A DNA stretch of 40,285 nucleotides from Chitinophagaceae bacterium (GCA_025449935.1 JANWIJ010000021.1:1-40285), one strand, 5' to 3'. Positions 9,299 through 17,928 are shown, numbered from the stretch's first letter. Numbers and translations are program-made. The notes: a model not told the origin generated them from the letters alone.

Positions 9299-9354
9299 TG
9301 AACCCTAAACTCTAAACTTTGAACCATAAACCATGAACACTCAACCTTGAACCT
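9299..9354 (+). repeat. Eight tandem 7-base repeats abutting the DUF58 start
   Basis: Eight contiguous heptads with consensus TRAACCT (for example TGAACCC, TAAACTC, TGAACCA, TCAACCT, TGAACCT) fill 9299-9354 without a break and end exactly at the GTG start at 9355. Two heptads in the opposite orientation occur at 9231-9244, so GTTCATGG (9231-9238) can pair with CCATGAAC (9296-9303). A related array precedes pdxJ. Confidence 0.85.
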
Positions 9355-10680
9355 GTGCTTAAATCTTTCTATTTAAATAAAATCGTTTACTATATCGCCG
9401 GCGCGGGAGCAGTGGTATATGTGGCCAGCTATTTTTATCCTGCATTATTCCGGATAGGTGGGATGATCCTGGTGCTGATGCTGATTGCGATTGCTATCGA
9501 TGCCGTAATTGTTTACAGCCGTCAGCAAGGAATAGCTGCAGTGCGGATCCTTTCAGAACGATTTAGCATCGGGGACCCGAATAAAGTTGAAATCCGGTTA
9601 TCCAACCAGTATGGGTTTCCTGTTCGCGCCAGTGTGATCGATGAATTGCCTGCTCAATTCCAGGAAAGAAAATGGATCCGTAAGATTCTCATTGACAGTG
9701 TGAGTGATTATATCCTGGAATATTCCCTCCGTCCCGATGCCCGGGGCGAATATATCTTCGATGACATAAATGTATATGTGCACGGGCCCCTGCAACTGGT
9801 TAAGCGGCGGTATACATTTCCATCCCGCCAGGTGGTGAAAGTGTATCCTTCATATGTCCAGATGCGCCGGTACCAGTTGCTGGCAGTCAGCAACCGCCTG
9901 CAGGAAGCGGGCGTGAAGCGGATCAGGAAGATCGGTCACAGCATGGAGTTTGAACAGATAAAAGAATATGTCCGCGGGGATGATTACCGGACCATTAACT
10001 GGAAAGCTACCGCCCGGAAGGACGCCCTGATGGTAAACAATTATACAGATGAGCGGAGTCAGCAGATCTATTGCCTGGTGAATAAGGGGCGGGTGATGAA
10101 AATGCCATTTAACGGGATGACATTACTCGATTATGCGATCAATGCTTCCCTCGTGCTATCGAATGTGGCCCTGGTAAGACAGGACAAAGCGGGTATTGTC
10201 ACGTTTGAAAAAAATATAGACACATTCTTACAGGCGGACAAAAAGCCAACCCAGATGAACCTGGTGCTGGAAACACTCTATAAACAGAAAACTGATTTCC
10301 TGGAAGCTGATTTTGAAAAATTGTTTTCCGTGATCCGTAACCGGGTCACTAACCGGAGCCTGCTGGTATTGTTTACCAATTTTGAATCACTCGAAAGCCT
10401 CCAACGTGAAATGTCCGCTCTAAAAAAGATAGCCAAGTATCATTTATTGCTGGTGGTATTTTTTGAAAATAGTGAACTGAAATTACTGACTGAACAAAAT
10501 GCTTCTTCACTCGAAAACATATATATTAGGACCATCGCGGAAAAATTTGCGTACGAAAAGCGGTTAATGGTTAAAGAGCTGCACAAAAATGGCATACCTT
10601 CTATTCTGACCACACCGGAAAACCTGACGGTAAACACCGTCAACAAATACCTGGAACTGAAAACAAGAATGTCAATTTAG
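9355..10680 (+). CDS. DUF58-domain protein, vWA-like partner of MoxR, GTG start
   Basis: The 441-residue protein begins with two closely spaced membrane helices (residues 9-45), then a beta-rich region (RLSNQYGFPVRASVIDELP). The DUF58 signature follows at about residues 190-245: RKIGHSMEFEQIKEYVRGDDYRTINWKATARKDALMVNNY in pieces, ending with TDERSQQIYCLV. The remaining part resembles a degenerate von Willebrand A fold. DUF58 proteins are the usual substrates or partners of MoxR ATPases. The start is GTG at 9355, directly after the heptad array. The 128-base gap to moxR could hold a separate regulatory step inside the operon. Confidence 0.9.
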   Translation: MLKSFYLNKIVYYIAGAGAVVYVASYFYPALFRIGGMILVLMLIAIAIDAVIVYSRQQGIAAVRILSERFSIGDPNKVEIRLSNQYGFPVRASVIDELPAQFQERKWIRKILIDSVSDYILEYSLRPDARGEYIFDDINVYVHGPLQLVKRRYTFPSRQVVKVYPSYVQMRRYQLLAVSNRLQEAGVKRIRKIGHSMEFEQIKEYVRGDDYRTINWKATARKDALMVNNYTDERSQQIYCLVNKGRVMKMPFNGMTLLDYAINASLVLSNVALVRQDKAGIVTFEKNIDTFLQADKKPTQMNLVLETLYKQKTDFLEADFEKLFSVIRNRVTNRSLLVLFTNFESLESLQREMSALKKIAKYHLLLVVFFENSELKLLTEQNASSLENIYIRTIAEKFAYEKRLMVKELHKNGIPSILTTPENLTVNTVNKYLELKTRMSI

Positions 10681-10691
10681 ATCACTGGCGA

Positions 10692-10718
10692 TTGAATCAG
10701 TAATCTCTGCTACATTTG
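10692..10718 (+). promoter_or_regulatory. Promoter of truB
   Basis: TTG at 10692-10694 is followed after 16 bases by TACATTTG at 10711-10718, an exact TAnnTTTG. Only five bases separate it from the ATG, so the transcript is probably leaderless or nearly so. Confidence 0.55.
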
Positions 10719-10723
10719 CGGCA

Positions 10724-11410
10724 ATGAATAAAGCCCGCGACTTTTTTGAAGAAGGACAGGTACTGCTGATCGATAAACCACTTCGCTGGACCTCTTTCGA
10801 TGTAATCAGGAAGATCCGTAATCTTATCCGGATTAAAAAAGTGGGCCATGCCGGTACACTCGACCCCCTCGCAACCGGGTTATTGATAGTTTGCACCGGG
10901 AAATTCACCAAACGGATCAATGAATTCATGGCGCAGGAAAAAGAATACACCGGCAGTTTTACGCTGGGTTCTACCACTCCAACCTACGACCTGGAAAGTG
11001 AACCCGGGAATTTCAAACCTTTTGAATTGATCACAGAGGAAGAATTGAAAACTGCCACGGAAAAATTCATTGGCGATATCCAGCAGGTACCTCCGGCCCA
11101 TTCCGCTATCAAGATGGATGGTAAACGTGTATATGAACTTGCGCGGCAGGGTAAAGAAGTAAAACTGGAGCCGCGAAAAATTAGCATCAGGGAATTTGTC
11201 ATTACAAAAATTGAATTACCGCTGGTTTATTTCCGCGTGGTTTGTTCCACCGGTACTTATATCCGCAGCCTGGCACATGATTTTGGAGAAGTCTTAGAAT
11301 GCGGTGCCCACCTCAGCAGCCTTTGCCGCACCAGGATCGGAGAATCCAGGCTCGACAGGGCCCTGACAATGGAAGCATTTGAAGAAAAAGTGAAACAGTT
11401 GCAATCCTGA
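10724..11410 (+). CDS. truB: tRNA pseudouridine(55) synthase
   Basis: TruB converts U55 of the tRNA T-loop to pseudouridine. The 228-residue protein has the family hallmark GHAGTLDPLATGLLIVCTGKFTK with the catalytic Asp at residue 47. It also has the KEYTGSFTLGSTTPTYDLES strand region, QVPPAHSAIKMDGKRVYELARQG, and the conserved CSTGTYIRSLAHDFGE and LCRTRIGE segments. The length is on the short side because the C-terminal PUA-type extension is reduced, as is usual in Bacteroidota. It is preceded by its own promoter and ends six bases before the stop of the convergent tamL gene. Confidence 0.96.
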   Translation: MNKARDFFEEGQVLLIDKPLRWTSFDVIRKIRNLIRIKKVGHAGTLDPLATGLLIVCTGKFTKRINEFMAQEKEYTGSFTLGSTTPTYDLESEPGNFKPFELITEEELKTATEKFIGDIQQVPPAHSAIKMDGKRVYELARQGKEVKLEPRKISIREFVITKIELPLVYFRVVCSTGTYIRSLAHDFGEVLECGAHLSSLCRTRIGESRLDRALTMEAFEEKVKQLQS

Positions 11411-11416
11411 TATGCA

Positions 11417-13762
11417 TTATTGAATAAACGGGTAACTGATGCCCAGCTGGAACTGGCCATCGAGGGGTTTTATTTTATAAAACCATTTATTTTGTCCTGC
11501 AGCATCAATGGGAGCGGGGCTTGGATTCTTTGCTTTATATGAATAATCCATGCGGATCACAAAGAAATTAAGATCAACCCGCAGACCAAAGCCCATCCCT
11601 ACGGCAAGATCTTTAGCGAGGCGGCCGAAATTAAAAACCTCTTCAGGAGCCCCGGCTTCTTTTTTCAGGAACCACACATTTCCAATATCACTGAAAACGG
11701 CACCATTCACATCTATTCCGGCAACCGAAAAAACAGGGAACCGGTATTCAATGTTGGCTTCCACCTGCACATCACCATAACGATCCGGGGAGCCGGATGT
11801 ACCGAAATCCTTAATAACAGAACCCGGCCCGAGTTTTCTCAAAGCCCAGGCCCGCATACTGTTGGGACCACCCGCAAAATATTGCCTGAAAAAAGGCAAG
11901 CTGTTTTTCTTCCGCGGGTTTACAGTGGAACCTAATTCATAGCCAACCCCCGTAAAAATGCGCAGGACCAGGGCAGACCTGTTGATCTTTATCTTATTGG
12001 TGTAATCCACATCCACTTTTATAAACCGGTAAAGATTTGTATCCAGGAACTTGTTGTGAACCAGACCAAGCAATAAGCCGGATGCTTCTACATTTAACCG
12101 CAACACATTCACATTCTCTTTTCTTCCCCCATTGACCGTCATTCCCGCGATCACGGATGAAATCAACCCATCTGTAAAAATGTTACGGAGGGAAGGATTA
12201 TTTTTAAAGATCGTATCGAGCTTGGGTTTTGAAGAAAGGGATGAATATTCAATATTGGGGATACGGATCGTCATCAGTCTTTTGGCAGATTGAAACTCGT
12301 AACCCCAGGAAGCATTCACCGTGTTCAGGTTATATAAGGCTCTTCGTTCAGTCGTACCTAAATTGGCGGAAAAAACTGTTCTGAAATTATCCCGGAATCT
12401 TTCAGGGATAAACCTGAAGTTGGGAAGCACCCTCGGGAAGTAAATGGTATGTCCCAGTATCAGCTGTCTTGTCTGGATAAATTTTACATCTGCCACAGTA
12501 TCCCTGCCGGTCTCCACGTTAAACCTGATATTGGTAATGCTCTGGTTGGCGGCTTTGGCGAAATTCCGGTTTTGTAAACCAAAATTTACGGCAATGCCAA
12601 ACAGGTTGCCGGAAAAAGCGCTTTGGTTCCGGCTTCCTTCCAGGTTAGCGGTAAAGGAATATTTTCTCGCGGGGGTGAGCTTAATAATAAAATCAGCTGT
12701 ATCCTGGTCCCTCCGCGGATTTTGTTCAATATTCACCAGCCGCCAGGAACCAATGGAATTAAAGCGGTTGATGGTTTTGAAATACCTCCGCTGGTTATAA
12801 ATATCACCGCGGCGGAAAAAAATATTCTGGGGAAATATTTTGGGTTTGAAAAGGTTCCTGTTGTAATTGACTTTTATACCTTCCACGAATACTTCCCGGA
12901 AATTGATGCCGGTGGTATCCGCCGTATAATCAGGATATACGGTAATATCTCCCACAAAGAATTTGGTGAGCTTACTGCTGTCAAATCCGGGTTTCAAAAT
13001 TATTTCAAGATTTGCTTTAGGATCTTCGCGGCTTTTACGGATGGAATCCAGTAAGGCAATTTGTTCAAAAGGGTCAAGGGTAGGATTTAAAATAGCCGGG
13101 TTTAACGTATCCCATAACCCGATCAGTTCTTCCCGGCTAAACCGCATATACCCGTTATTGCGGTAGAGGTCTACCAGCCTGTCGAGTTCCACGGAAATAG
13201 TTCCTTTGGCAAAGGGGTCTCCTTTTTTGATCAGGGAGGCTCCCAGGTTGTCCATTGTAATCGTCTGAAGCTCGGGGTTCCGGATATTGTAACTGATGGA
13301 ATCCAGGGTGACCACTTTACCGGGTTTTACATTAAAATTGACCGTTGTACGGTACTGGTCTTCACTGACAATTTTTAACGTAGTATCGTAAGTAATAGAA
13401 TCCCTGAAATAACCCAGGGAACTCAGCAATGCCCGCATATAAACAACAGACTTGTCTGCATTGGCATTTAGGTATACCGGGGGTTTTTCCAGTACGGGCC
13501 GGTTGATACCGTGGTAAAAGAACTTATTGGCCGTCCGGACGCGGATACTGTCATCCAGCTGGTTCTTTAACCCCGCCTGCAGTTTTGCTTTTTCTTCGGG
13601 GGTGTAATTTCCTTCTACGTTAATATTATATTCGTATACAAAAGGGATCTTTTTAGGATAATTTCTTGGTACAACAGAGCAGGAAGCCAGCAGGGCAATG
13701 CAAAAACCACTGATGATCGCATAATAGAGATGATAATGAATGGATGGCTTGCCTGGTAACAT
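11417..13762 (-). CDS. tamL: TamL: lipidated TamA/BamA-type Omp85 protein
   Basis: I chose the ATG at 13762, not the open-frame extension to 13879, because it starts a lipoprotein signal (MLPGKPSIHYHLYYAIISGF, lipobox LLASC with Cys28). The mature protein is about 750 residues: POTRA-like repeats up to about residue 400, for example YNINVEGNYTPEEKAKLQ and FFVGDITVYPDY, then a 16-strand-type Omp85 barrel. The barrel part contains FRQYFAGGPNSMRAWALRKLGPG, the loop L6-type motif region, and the protein ends LGISYPFIQ. N-terminal lipidation of a TamA-like protein is the defining feature of TamL in Bacteroidota. TamL works with inner-membrane TamB in envelope assembly; no tamB is adjacent here. 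Confidence 0.85.
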   Translation of the reverse strand: MLPGKPSIHYHLYYAIISGFCIALLASCSVVPRNYPKKIPFVYEYNINVEGNYTPEEKAKLQAGLKNQLDDSIRVRTANKFFYHGINRPVLEKPPVYLNANADKSVVYMRALLSSLGYFRDSITYDTTLKIVSEDQYRTTVNFNVKPGKVVTLDSISYNIRNPELQTITMDNLGASLIKKGDPFAKGTISVELDRLVDLYRNNGYMRFSREELIGLWDTLNPAILNPTLDPFEQIALLDSIRKSREDPKANLEIILKPGFDSSKLTKFFVGDITVYPDYTADTTGINFREVFVEGIKVNYNRNLFKPKIFPQNIFFRRGDIYNQRRYFKTINRFNSIGSWRLVNIEQNPRRDQDTADFIIKLTPARKYSFTANLEGSRNQSAFSGNLFGIAVNFGLQNRNFAKAANQSITNIRFNVETGRDTVADVKFIQTRQLILGHTIYFPRVLPNFRFIPERFRDNFRTVFSANLGTTERRALYNLNTVNASWGYEFQSAKRLMTIRIPNIEYSSLSSKPKLDTIFKNNPSLRNIFTDGLISSVIAGMTVNGGRKENVNVLRLNVEASGLLLGLVHNKFLDTNLYRFIKVDVDYTNKIKINRSALVLRIFTGVGYELGSTVNPRKKNSLPFFRQYFAGGPNSMRAWALRKLGPGSVIKDFGTSGSPDRYGDVQVEANIEYRFPVFSVAGIDVNGAVFSDIGNVWFLKKEAGAPEEVFNFGRLAKDLAVGMGFGLRVDLNFFVIRMDYSYKAKNPSPAPIDAAGQNKWFYKIKPLDGQFQLGISYPFIQ

Positions 13763-13781
13763 AATTTCAAAACAACAGAAA

Positions 13782-14513
13782 ATGCTCAAATCGAAGGTCA
13801 AATATATCCAAACTTTAGGCCAGAAAAAATTCAGGGAAGAAGCGGGTTTGTTTATTGCAGAAGGTCCCAAACTCATCAAAGAACTATTGCAGTCAGACCC
13901 ATCAAAAATAAAAGAGCTTTATGCGCTGAAAGATTGGATCCTCCTTAATGAAAAAGTGATCAATCCGGGAGTGGTTACAGAAATAGAGCGGCATGAACTG
14001 GAAAAAATTTCACAGCTCAGTACACCCAACCAGGTGCTGGCCGTCGTGGAGCAATATGAGAATGACCCTGTCATAACGGTAAAGGACCATATCACGCTGG
14101 CGCTTGAAACAATACAGGACCCGGGCAATTTAGGTACCATCCTTCGTATTGCTGACTGGTTTGGGATAAAACAAATTGTCTGCAGCCCGGATTGCGCCGA
14201 CAGGTATAATTCCAAAGTCATTCAATCCACCATGGGCAGCATTGCGCGGGTAAAACTGTTATATACTGATCTCCGGGAATGGTTGTCAGAACAGGAGGAT
14301 ACCCGCATTTTTGCCACCACCCTGGACGGACAGGATATTACCGGGATGAACAAAATCCAGGAAGGGATAATAGTAACCGGTAATGAATCCAAAGGCATCA
14401 GTGCCGGTATATTAAGCCTCGCCAAATTTAAGATTACCATCCCGCGAAAAGGTGAAGCAGAATCACTAAACGCTGCCGTGGCAACCGGGATTGTGCTGTC
14501 CCATCTTGTTTGA
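13782..14513 (+). CDS. SpoU/TrmH-family RNA 2'-O-methyltransferase
   Basis: The ATG at 13782 (MLKSKVKYIQTLGQKKFREE) is preferred over the in-frame extension to 13740. The 243-residue protein has an N-terminal substrate-binding domain (FIAEGPKLIKELLQ) and a C-terminal SPOUT knot with the three family motifs: motif 1 LETIQDPGNLGTILRIADWFG, motif 2 IIVTGNESKGIS, and motif 3 ITIPRKGEAESLNAAVATGIVL. These proteins methylate ribose 2'-OH groups in 23S rRNA or tRNA with SAM; the exact target cannot be told from sequence. Its start lies only 19 bases from the divergent tamL start, so its own promoter must overlap tamL. Confidence 0.93.
   Translation: MLKSKVKYIQTLGQKKFREEAGLFIAEGPKLIKELLQSDPSKIKELYALKDWILLNEKVINPGVVTEIERHELEKISQLSTPNQVLAVVEQYENDPVITVKDHITLALETIQDPGNLGTILRIADWFGIKQIVCSPDCADRYNSKVIQSTMGSIARVKLLYTDLREWLSEQEDTRIFATTLDGQDITGMNKIQEGIIVTGNESKGISAGILSLAKFKITIPRKGEAESLNAAVATGIVLSHLV
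13799..13806 (-). promoter_or_regulatory. Likely tamL promoter inside the neighbouring methyltransferase gene
   Basis: On the minus strand this reads TATATTTG, an exact TAnnTTTG, 36 bases before the tamL ATG. It lies within the first codons of the divergent methyltransferase gene. The -33 element is weak (a TTTT at the right distance). Confidence 0.5.
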
Positions 14514-14584
14514 CTGCTGCCGGTTTGAGGATACATATACCAAAACCCCGATCTTTCCCCGGGAAAATAGACAGGCAGTAGTGC

Positions 14585-15820
14585 TTACCTGAACTGGATG
14601 GCTTTGACGGGTTGTATTTTTCTGACAAGCAGGGAAGGAATCATCATTACCAGGAAGCAGACGATCAAAGTGCCAAGACAGATGGCCCCAACTTCCCACC
14701 AGATGATCTTCACGGCAGCACTGCTTACATAATAAGCTTCTTCTTTTAATTTAATAAAGCCGGTGGCCTGCTGTAACCAAAGCAAACCCAATGCAAGAGC
14801 GGCACCGGTAATAATTCCCGTAATGGTGATAATGGCAGAATGACGGAGGAATATTTTTTGTACGGTCCAGTCTGTTGCACCGAGTGACTTTAATATCCCG
14901 ATCATCCTGATCCGTTCCAGCACGAGTATGATGAGGCAGGTAATGAGATTGATGATAGCTACTACGATCATAAATCCGATCAGGACATTGCGGGTTACAT
15001 CCTGCATTTTCAGCCAGTCGAAAATATTTGGAGAAATATTCCTGACACTTACCGTATTCCAGGTTTGTGGGAATAAATCCAGGTTATATAATTCGTTAAC
15101 GACATCATCAATCTTTTTATAGTCATGCAGGAAAATTTCATAGCCTCCAACTTCATCCTGCTGCCAGTCATTGAGTCGTTGAATGAGTTTGATATCCCCG
15201 ATGGCAAAGGTTTTGTCATATTCCTCGATACCGGTTTTATAAATACCGGTTATTGTTAGTTTATCGGGCCGTATCCTGCCATCCGGGCGGATAAAATATA
15301 CCAGCACCTTATCATTCACCCCCAGCTGCAACCGGGATGCAGTAACCGATGATAACATCAGTTCCCGGCTGTAAGAACTGTCATTAAACCGGATAGCGCG
15401 GCCCTGTTGAATAAACGATGCCAGATGATCAAATTTATAGGAGCTGTCAAAACCTTTCAGGAGAACCCCCTCTATCTCGTCTTTGGTCTTGAGAATGGCA
15501 TACTTGGTGGCAAAAGAATGTATGCTTTCCACGGCCGCGTTTTGCCGGATGAGGTGAACGAGCGAATCGTTCTTTATGATGGGTGTTTCTTCGGAGATGA
15601 TCGCCTTATCGGGCTGTTTTTCCTGTATGCGAATATGACCCCAGAAGCTGAATATCTTCTGGCTGACCGTCTCCTGGAAACCATTCGCGAATGCCAGGGT
15701 AACGATCATCACGGCCACACTGATCACCGTGGCCACGGTTGATAGCCTGATAATAAATCTTGAAAAAGATTTTTGCTGGTTAAATGCTATACGGTTTGCT
15801 ATAAATGCTGCAACCTTCAA
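14585..15820 (-). CDS. LolC/LolE-type ABC transporter permease, TTG start
   Basis: The 411-residue membrane protein has the FtsX/MacB-type permease layout: one N-terminal helix (residues 24-47, STVATVISVAVMIVTLAFANGF), a large periplasmic domain (about 50-270) and three C-terminal helices at about 275-300, 325-350 and 370-398. The N-terminus (FIANRIAFNQQKSFSRFIIRLSTVATVIS) matches the lipoprotein-releasing LolC/E group. The start has to be the TTG at 15820: a stop codon lies three codons upstream and the next ATG falls inside the first helix. Such permeases need a LolD-type ATPase, which is not in this window. Its role in lipoprotein sorting is inferred from the family. Confidence 0.86.
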   Translation of the reverse strand: MKVAAFIANRIAFNQQKSFSRFIIRLSTVATVISVAVMIVTLAFANGFQETVSQKIFSFWGHIRIQEKQPDKAIISEETPIIKNDSLVHLIRQNAAVESIHSFATKYAILKTKDEIEGVLLKGFDSSYKFDHLASFIQQGRAIRFNDSSYSRELMLSSVTASRLQLGVNDKVLVYFIRPDGRIRPDKLTITGIYKTGIEEYDKTFAIGDIKLIQRLNDWQQDEVGGYEIFLHDYKKIDDVVNELYNLDLFPQTWNTVSVRNISPNIFDWLKMQDVTRNVLIGFMIVVAIINLITCLIILVLERIRMIGILKSLGATDWTVQKIFLRHSAIITITGIITGAALALGLLWLQQATGFIKLKEEAYYVSSAAVKIIWWEVGAICLGTLIVCFLVMMIPSLLVRKIQPVKAIQFR

Positions 15821-15860
15821 ATTGAATTATTTGTCCTTATCCCCGATAAGGCCCTTCGGA

Positions 15861-15868
15861 CAAAAATA
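15861..15868 (-). promoter_or_regulatory. Possible promoter of the LolC/E-type permease
   Basis: The minus strand reads TATTTTTGTCCG, an exact TAnnTTTG with the TCCG extension seen at other promoters here, about 40 bases before the TTG start. The 5' leader contains an inverted repeat (CCTTATC with GATAAGG, about 15837-15853). No good -33 box is visible. Confidence 0.4.
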
Positions 15869-15944
15869 AGGCGGTAAAAAAGATTTCTCCGCTTTTTTAA
15901 CCGAAATTCAACCATTGTAAGCTGATATTAACGAATAATCCCTA

Positions 15945-17225
15945 ATGAGAATATTTCTTACTGTATCCTGTCTTTTTTTGGCGGTAGCTGTAACCGGGCA
16001 ATTGCCTGATCATATTTATAAATCCAATATCCGGACGGTTAAATTTCACCGGTATGGTGATGTTTACAGTTACCCGGTCATAACCCTCAATACTAACGAC
16101 CTGTTAGAACTTCATTTTGATGATATGGACGCGGATATGAAGTACTATTATTACAGCTTCCAGTTATGTAATGCCGACTGGACCCCCGCCAATGTGCAGA
16201 GCTTTGATTATATACGCGGCTTTCAAAGTAACCGGATCACCACGTACCGGAGTTCCTCCCTGGTACAAACCAGGTATACCCATTACCAGGCCACTCTTCC
16301 GGAGCGGAATTCAGCCCCGACCAAAGCCGGGAACTACCTGCTGAAAGTATTTTTGAATGATGACACGTCCAAACTTGCTTTCACCAAACGGTTCCTGGTT
16401 GTAAATACCAAAACGAGTGTATCGGCGAAGATCACCCAACCTTTTGATGCGAATTATTTCAGGACGCATCAGCGGGTGCAGGTAGCCGTCAGCACCGCCA
16501 GCGGGCAGATCAATGCCTTTTCACCCCAGGACCTTAAAGTAGTGGTCGTGCAGAATAATATCTGGTCATCTTCCACGGTCATTGACAGGCCGAGTATTTT
16601 CCGCGGCAATTATTATGAATACAGTGATGAAGAGAATACGACGTTCCAGTCAGGTAAAGAATGGCGGTGGATCGATCTCCGCAGTTTGCGGCTGATGAGT
16701 GACAGGATGAAAAAGCTGGTAGACAGTGACAGCACGGACCGGATTGATGTATATGTCAATCCTGATGAGGAAAGACGACAGCAGATCTATATCTATTACC
16801 GTGACCTTAACGGTATCTATACCATTGAGAACAGGGATGGAAATAATCCGTACTGGCAAAGTGATTATGCCTGGACGCATTTCAGCTTTGTGCCTCCCGG
16901 GAACCGTGCTTATGAAGGCCGGAGTGTTTATGTTTTTGGGGAACTGACCAATTACGCGCAGGATGATGCATCGCGGATGATCTTTAATGAAGAAAAAGGC
17001 ATCTATGAAAAGTCACTCTACCTCAAACAGGGCTATTATAATTATTCATATGTTACGCTGACTGATAAGAAGCAGGCCGGTGTAATACCTTCGCTGGAGA
17101 ACACCGAAGGTAACTACTGGGGTACTGAAAACAGTTATATGGTGATGGTTTATTTCCGTCCCTTTGGTGCCAGGGCAGACGAACTGGTTGGTTTTACAAC
17201 AGTCAATTCCACCTTCCAGCGATAA
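15945..17225 (+). CDS. Type IX secretion system plug protein (DUF5103)
   Basis: The 426-residue exported protein starts with the signal peptide MRIFLTVSCLFLAVAVTGQ. It follows the pattern of DUF5103: VKFHRYGDVYSYPVITLNTNDLLELHFDDMD, YYYYSFQLCNADWTP, a two-domain beta-rich body and the C-terminal YNYSYVT and ENSYMVMVYFRPFGARADELVGF. In Flavobacterium the family member called Plug closes the SprA translocon pore of the type IX secretion system on the periplasmic side. Finding it here implies that the organism has T9SS; no other T9SS gene is in this window. The call comes from my recognition of the family. Confidence 0.83.
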   Translation: MRIFLTVSCLFLAVAVTGQLPDHIYKSNIRTVKFHRYGDVYSYPVITLNTNDLLELHFDDMDADMKYYYYSFQLCNADWTPANVQSFDYIRGFQSNRITTYRSSSLVQTRYTHYQATLPERNSAPTKAGNYLLKVFLNDDTSKLAFTKRFLVVNTKTSVSAKITQPFDANYFRTHQRVQVAVSTASGQINAFSPQDLKVVVVQNNIWSSSTVIDRPSIFRGNYYEYSDEENTTFQSGKEWRWIDLRSLRLMSDRMKKLVDSDSTDRIDVYVNPDEERRQQIYIYYRDLNGIYTIENRDGNNPYWQSDYAWTHFSFVPPGNRAYEGRSVYVFGELTNYAQDDASRMIFNEEKGIYEKSLYLKQGYYNYSYVTLTDKKQAGVIPSLENTEGNYWGTENSYMVMVYFRPFGARADELVGFTTVNSTFQR

Positions 17226-17251
17226 AAAAAGCGTTGATGAAATCAACGCTT
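17224..17251 (-). terminator. Terminator of the transaldolase gene (leftward)
   Basis: A perfect 10-bp stem (AAGCGTTGAT with ATCAACGCTT, loop GAA) is followed on the minus strand by seven Ts. It sits between the stop codons of the convergent plug and transaldolase genes and favours leftward termination. Confidence 0.8.
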
Positions 17252-17274
17252 CTCCCGAATGCTTATTTAATTAG

Positions 17275-17928
17275 TTACACGGTTTTCTTTGCATCTTCCA
17301 GGAATTTAGCAAGACCGATATCCGTCAGGGGATGCTTCAGTAAACCCAGGATAGAATCAAGGGGGCAGGTACATACATCAGCGCCGGCTTCAGCACATTT
17401 TACAATGTGGAGGGCACTGCGGATGGATGCCGCCAGTATTTGTGTTTTGTAGCCCTGTATAGAATATATCTGCGATATCTGGGCGATCAGCTCAACGCCG
17501 TCCCAGCCACTGTCATCAATTCTGCCGATAAAGGGAGAGACATAAGTGGCGCCCGCTTTGGCAGCCAGGATAGCCTGCCCTGCAGAGAAGACCAGAGTAC
17601 AGTTTGTTTTAATGCCATTATCAGTAAACCATTTCAGGGCTTTTACCCCATCTTTTATCATGGGCACTTTAACGATAATGTTCGGGTGAATAGCAGCCAG
17701 CTTTTTCCCTTCTTCCAGGATGCCGTCAAAATCAGTCGCAATCACTTCAGCACTTATATCACCATCCACCATTTCACAGATGGTTTTATAATGATTCATC
17801 ACGGCTTCAGTCCCTTTGATACCTTCTTTGGCCATCAGGGAAGGATTGGTGGTAACACCATCAAGGATACCCAGCTCATTTGCTTCTTTGATCTGAGCAA
17901 GATTGGCTGTATCGATAAAAAACTTCAT
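17275..17928 (-). CDS. fsa: Transaldolase / fructose-6-phosphate aldolase family (TalC/FSA type)
   Basis: The start at 17928 (MKFFIDTANLAQIKEANELGILDGVTTNPSL) gives 217 residues, the length of the short TalC/FSA subfamily; an in-frame extension to 17991 would run into the SRP RNA gene. The Schiff-base lysine is K87 in IIVKVPMIKDG. Other conserved parts are TLVFSAGQAILAAKAGATYVSPFIGRIDD and ILAASIRSALHIVKCAEAGADVCT. Proteins of this group transfer or cleave dihydroxyacetone units; whether this one is a true transaldolase of the pentose phosphate pathway or an aldolase cannot be settled here. It begins only 22 bases after the SRP RNA terminator and has a strong terminator of its own. Confidence 0.93.
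   Translation of the reverse strand: MKFFIDTANLAQIKEANELGILDGVTTNPSLMAKEGIKGTEAVMNHYKTICEMVDGDISAEVIATDFDGILEEGKKLAAIHPNIIVKVPMIKDGVKALKWFTDNGIKTNCTLVFSAGQAILAAKAGATYVSPFIGRIDDSGWDGVELIAQISQIYSIQGYKTQILAASIRSALHIVKCAEAGADVCTCPLDSILGLLKHPLTDIGLAKFLEDAKKTV

Noticed and set aside
9299-9354. Short repeats that might be a CRISPR array
   Set aside because: The heptads are contiguous, only seven bases long and without spacers; no cas gene is present.
12444-13054. Overlapping rightward open frames of 118 and 143 codons opposite tamL
   Set aside because: tamL is supported by lipobox, POTRA and barrel features over the full length; the antisense frames show no domain and no promoter.
13740-13781. Upstream start at 13740 for the RNA methyltransferase
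   Set aside because: It would overlap the tamL signal peptide codons and adds residues absent from the family; the ATG at 13782 gives a normal N-terminus.
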